Shown: one piece after another, positions 63,546 to 64,000 of the stretch | Numbering within the stretch: position 1 is the first letter of the stretch | How the letters are laid out: every line of letters begins with the position of its first letter | From: Streptomyces cathayae | Lineage (GTDB): Bacteria; Actinomycetota; Actinomycetes; Streptomycetales; Streptomycetaceae | Reading direction: 5' to 3' | Assembly: GCF_029760955.1 (NCBI RefSeq) | Contig: NZ_CP121682.1 | Span: 3,968,001 to 4,032,000, forward strand | DNA length: 64,000 bases | The notes under the pieces: model-generated | Told to the model about the DNA's origin: nothing | Database searches by the model: none | Seen by the model: the letters and a program-made list of their open reading frames with translations, nothing else | Program-made: the position numbers and the translations under genes

Positions 63546-64000
63546 TCATGCAGGTACCGATACCGATGTCTTCAGTGTCTCCACTGCGCGGACCAGTGGG
63601 GCCAGTTCGGGGTTCTCCGCCGCCGCGTCGAGAGCCTCGCGCAGCGCGGAGTCATTGGTCGGCCGTGCTTTCTCCAGCAGCAGGAGACCGGCCTGCGTGA
63701 CGTTGGTGTAGATGCCGCGCCGGTCCGTGGGGCACAGATAGCGCTCCAGCAGGCCGCGGTTCTCGAGCCGGGTGACCAGGCGGGTGGTGGCGCTCTGGCT
63801 GAGTACGACCGCGTCGGCCACCTGCTTCATCTGGAGATGCCCCCCGACGCCGTCGTGCTGTCGGCTCAGGACGTCCAGCAGGGAGTACTCCCGCACGCTC
63901 AGATCGTGCTGGGCCTGGAGCGCCCGCTCGATATGGGCCTCGATTCTCCCGTGCAGCAACGAGAGCGCGCACCAGCCCTGAGTGAGGGCGGTCAGTGCGG
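63546..64000 (-). CDS. MarR family regulator, N-terminus beyond window edge
   Basis: Winged-helix dimeric regulator. Visible are 150 residues: a first helix reading ALTQGWCALSLLHGRIEAHIERAL, then SVREYSLLDVLSRQ, the recognition helix MKQVADAVVLSQSATTRLVTRLENRGLLER and wing DRRGIYTNVTQAG, then the C-terminal dimer helices. The frame remains open to position 64000, so the true start lies outside; the TTG at 63959 is internal. It probably controls the GNAT gene after it. Confidence 0.9.
   Translation of the reverse strand, partial: ALTALTQGWCALSLLHGRIEAHIERALQAQHDLSVREYSLLDVLSRQHDGVGGHLQMKQVADAVVLSQSATTRLVTRLENRGLLERYLCPTDRRGIYTNVTQAGLLLLEKARPTNDSALREALDAAAENPELAPLVRAVETLKTSVSVPA

Noticed and set aside
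63546..64000. MarR gene as a truncated pseudogene
   Set aside because: The frame remains open to the last base and the missing part is only the first residues; the window edge explains it.

Overview
This is a high-GC actinobacterial chromosome segment, almost certainly Streptomyces, centred on the replication origin. Supporting signs are GTG/TTG starts with GGAGG-type ribosome binding sites, a DnaA with a very long Pro/Gln/Tyr-rich linker, crgA, paired class E sortases, DUF6344, DLW-39 and LppU/SCO3897 family genes, and repeated parS sites (GTTTCACGTGAAAC). Gene order matches the S. coelicolor SCO3849-SCO3914 region as I remember it. There are no insertion sequences, prophage genes or CRISPR arrays: this is core chromosome.

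Layout. 1-6.0 kb: two class E sortases, a PabA/TrpG-like amidotransferase, a small membrane protein and DUF881 on the minus strand, with a truncated third sortase remnant between the last two; then crgA, a rhomboid protease and a cyclophilin. 6.3-13.6 kb: a mixed, poorly characterised stretch with a helix-turn-helix protein, a Ser/Thr kinase, a large exported protein, three small Streptomyces proteins and tRNA-Ala and tRNA-Ile. 13.6-22.8 kb: gyrA, gyrB, DUF721, recF, gnd and dnaN, all on the minus strand. 22.8-23.8 kb: oriC, with about twenty DnaA boxes and a TAG-trinucleotide element, closed on the dnaA side by a very strong terminator.

23.8-33 kb: dnaA (minus), then rpmH-rnpA-yidD-yidC-jag-rsmG and parA-parB on the plus strand. 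33-43 kb: thioredoxin pair trxB-trxA behind a sigma-R-type promoter, sigM with its anti-sigma gene, a pseudokinase, murJ and a DUF6049 envelope protein (the same neighbourhood as mycobacterial mviN-sigM). 43-56 kb: pcnA, an LppU-like protein, an MFS transporter, inositol-phosphate synthase with its PadR regulator, a class A PBP, a GT87 mannosyltransferase-like protein, an alanine-racemase-like protein and FemX. 56-64 kb: rpsF-ssb-rpsR-rplI, a MATE transporter, dnaB behind a second dense DnaA-box cluster, a serine beta-lactamase-like protein, an acetyltransferase and a MarR regulator cut by the window edge.

The genes serve replication initiation and fork function (dnaA, dnaN, gyrAB, recF, dnaB, ssb), origin segregation (parAB with nine perfect and two one-mismatch parS sites), and cell-wall assembly and division (murJ, PBP, femX, crgA). 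Most interesting to me are the regulatory DNA features: DnaA-box clusters outside oriC at 4.2 and 59.8 kb, parS sites built into or beside terminators, a 20-bp hairpin inside rnpA, a clear operator upstream of the helix-turn-helix gene, and the sortase relic. I did not find a convincing wholly new system.
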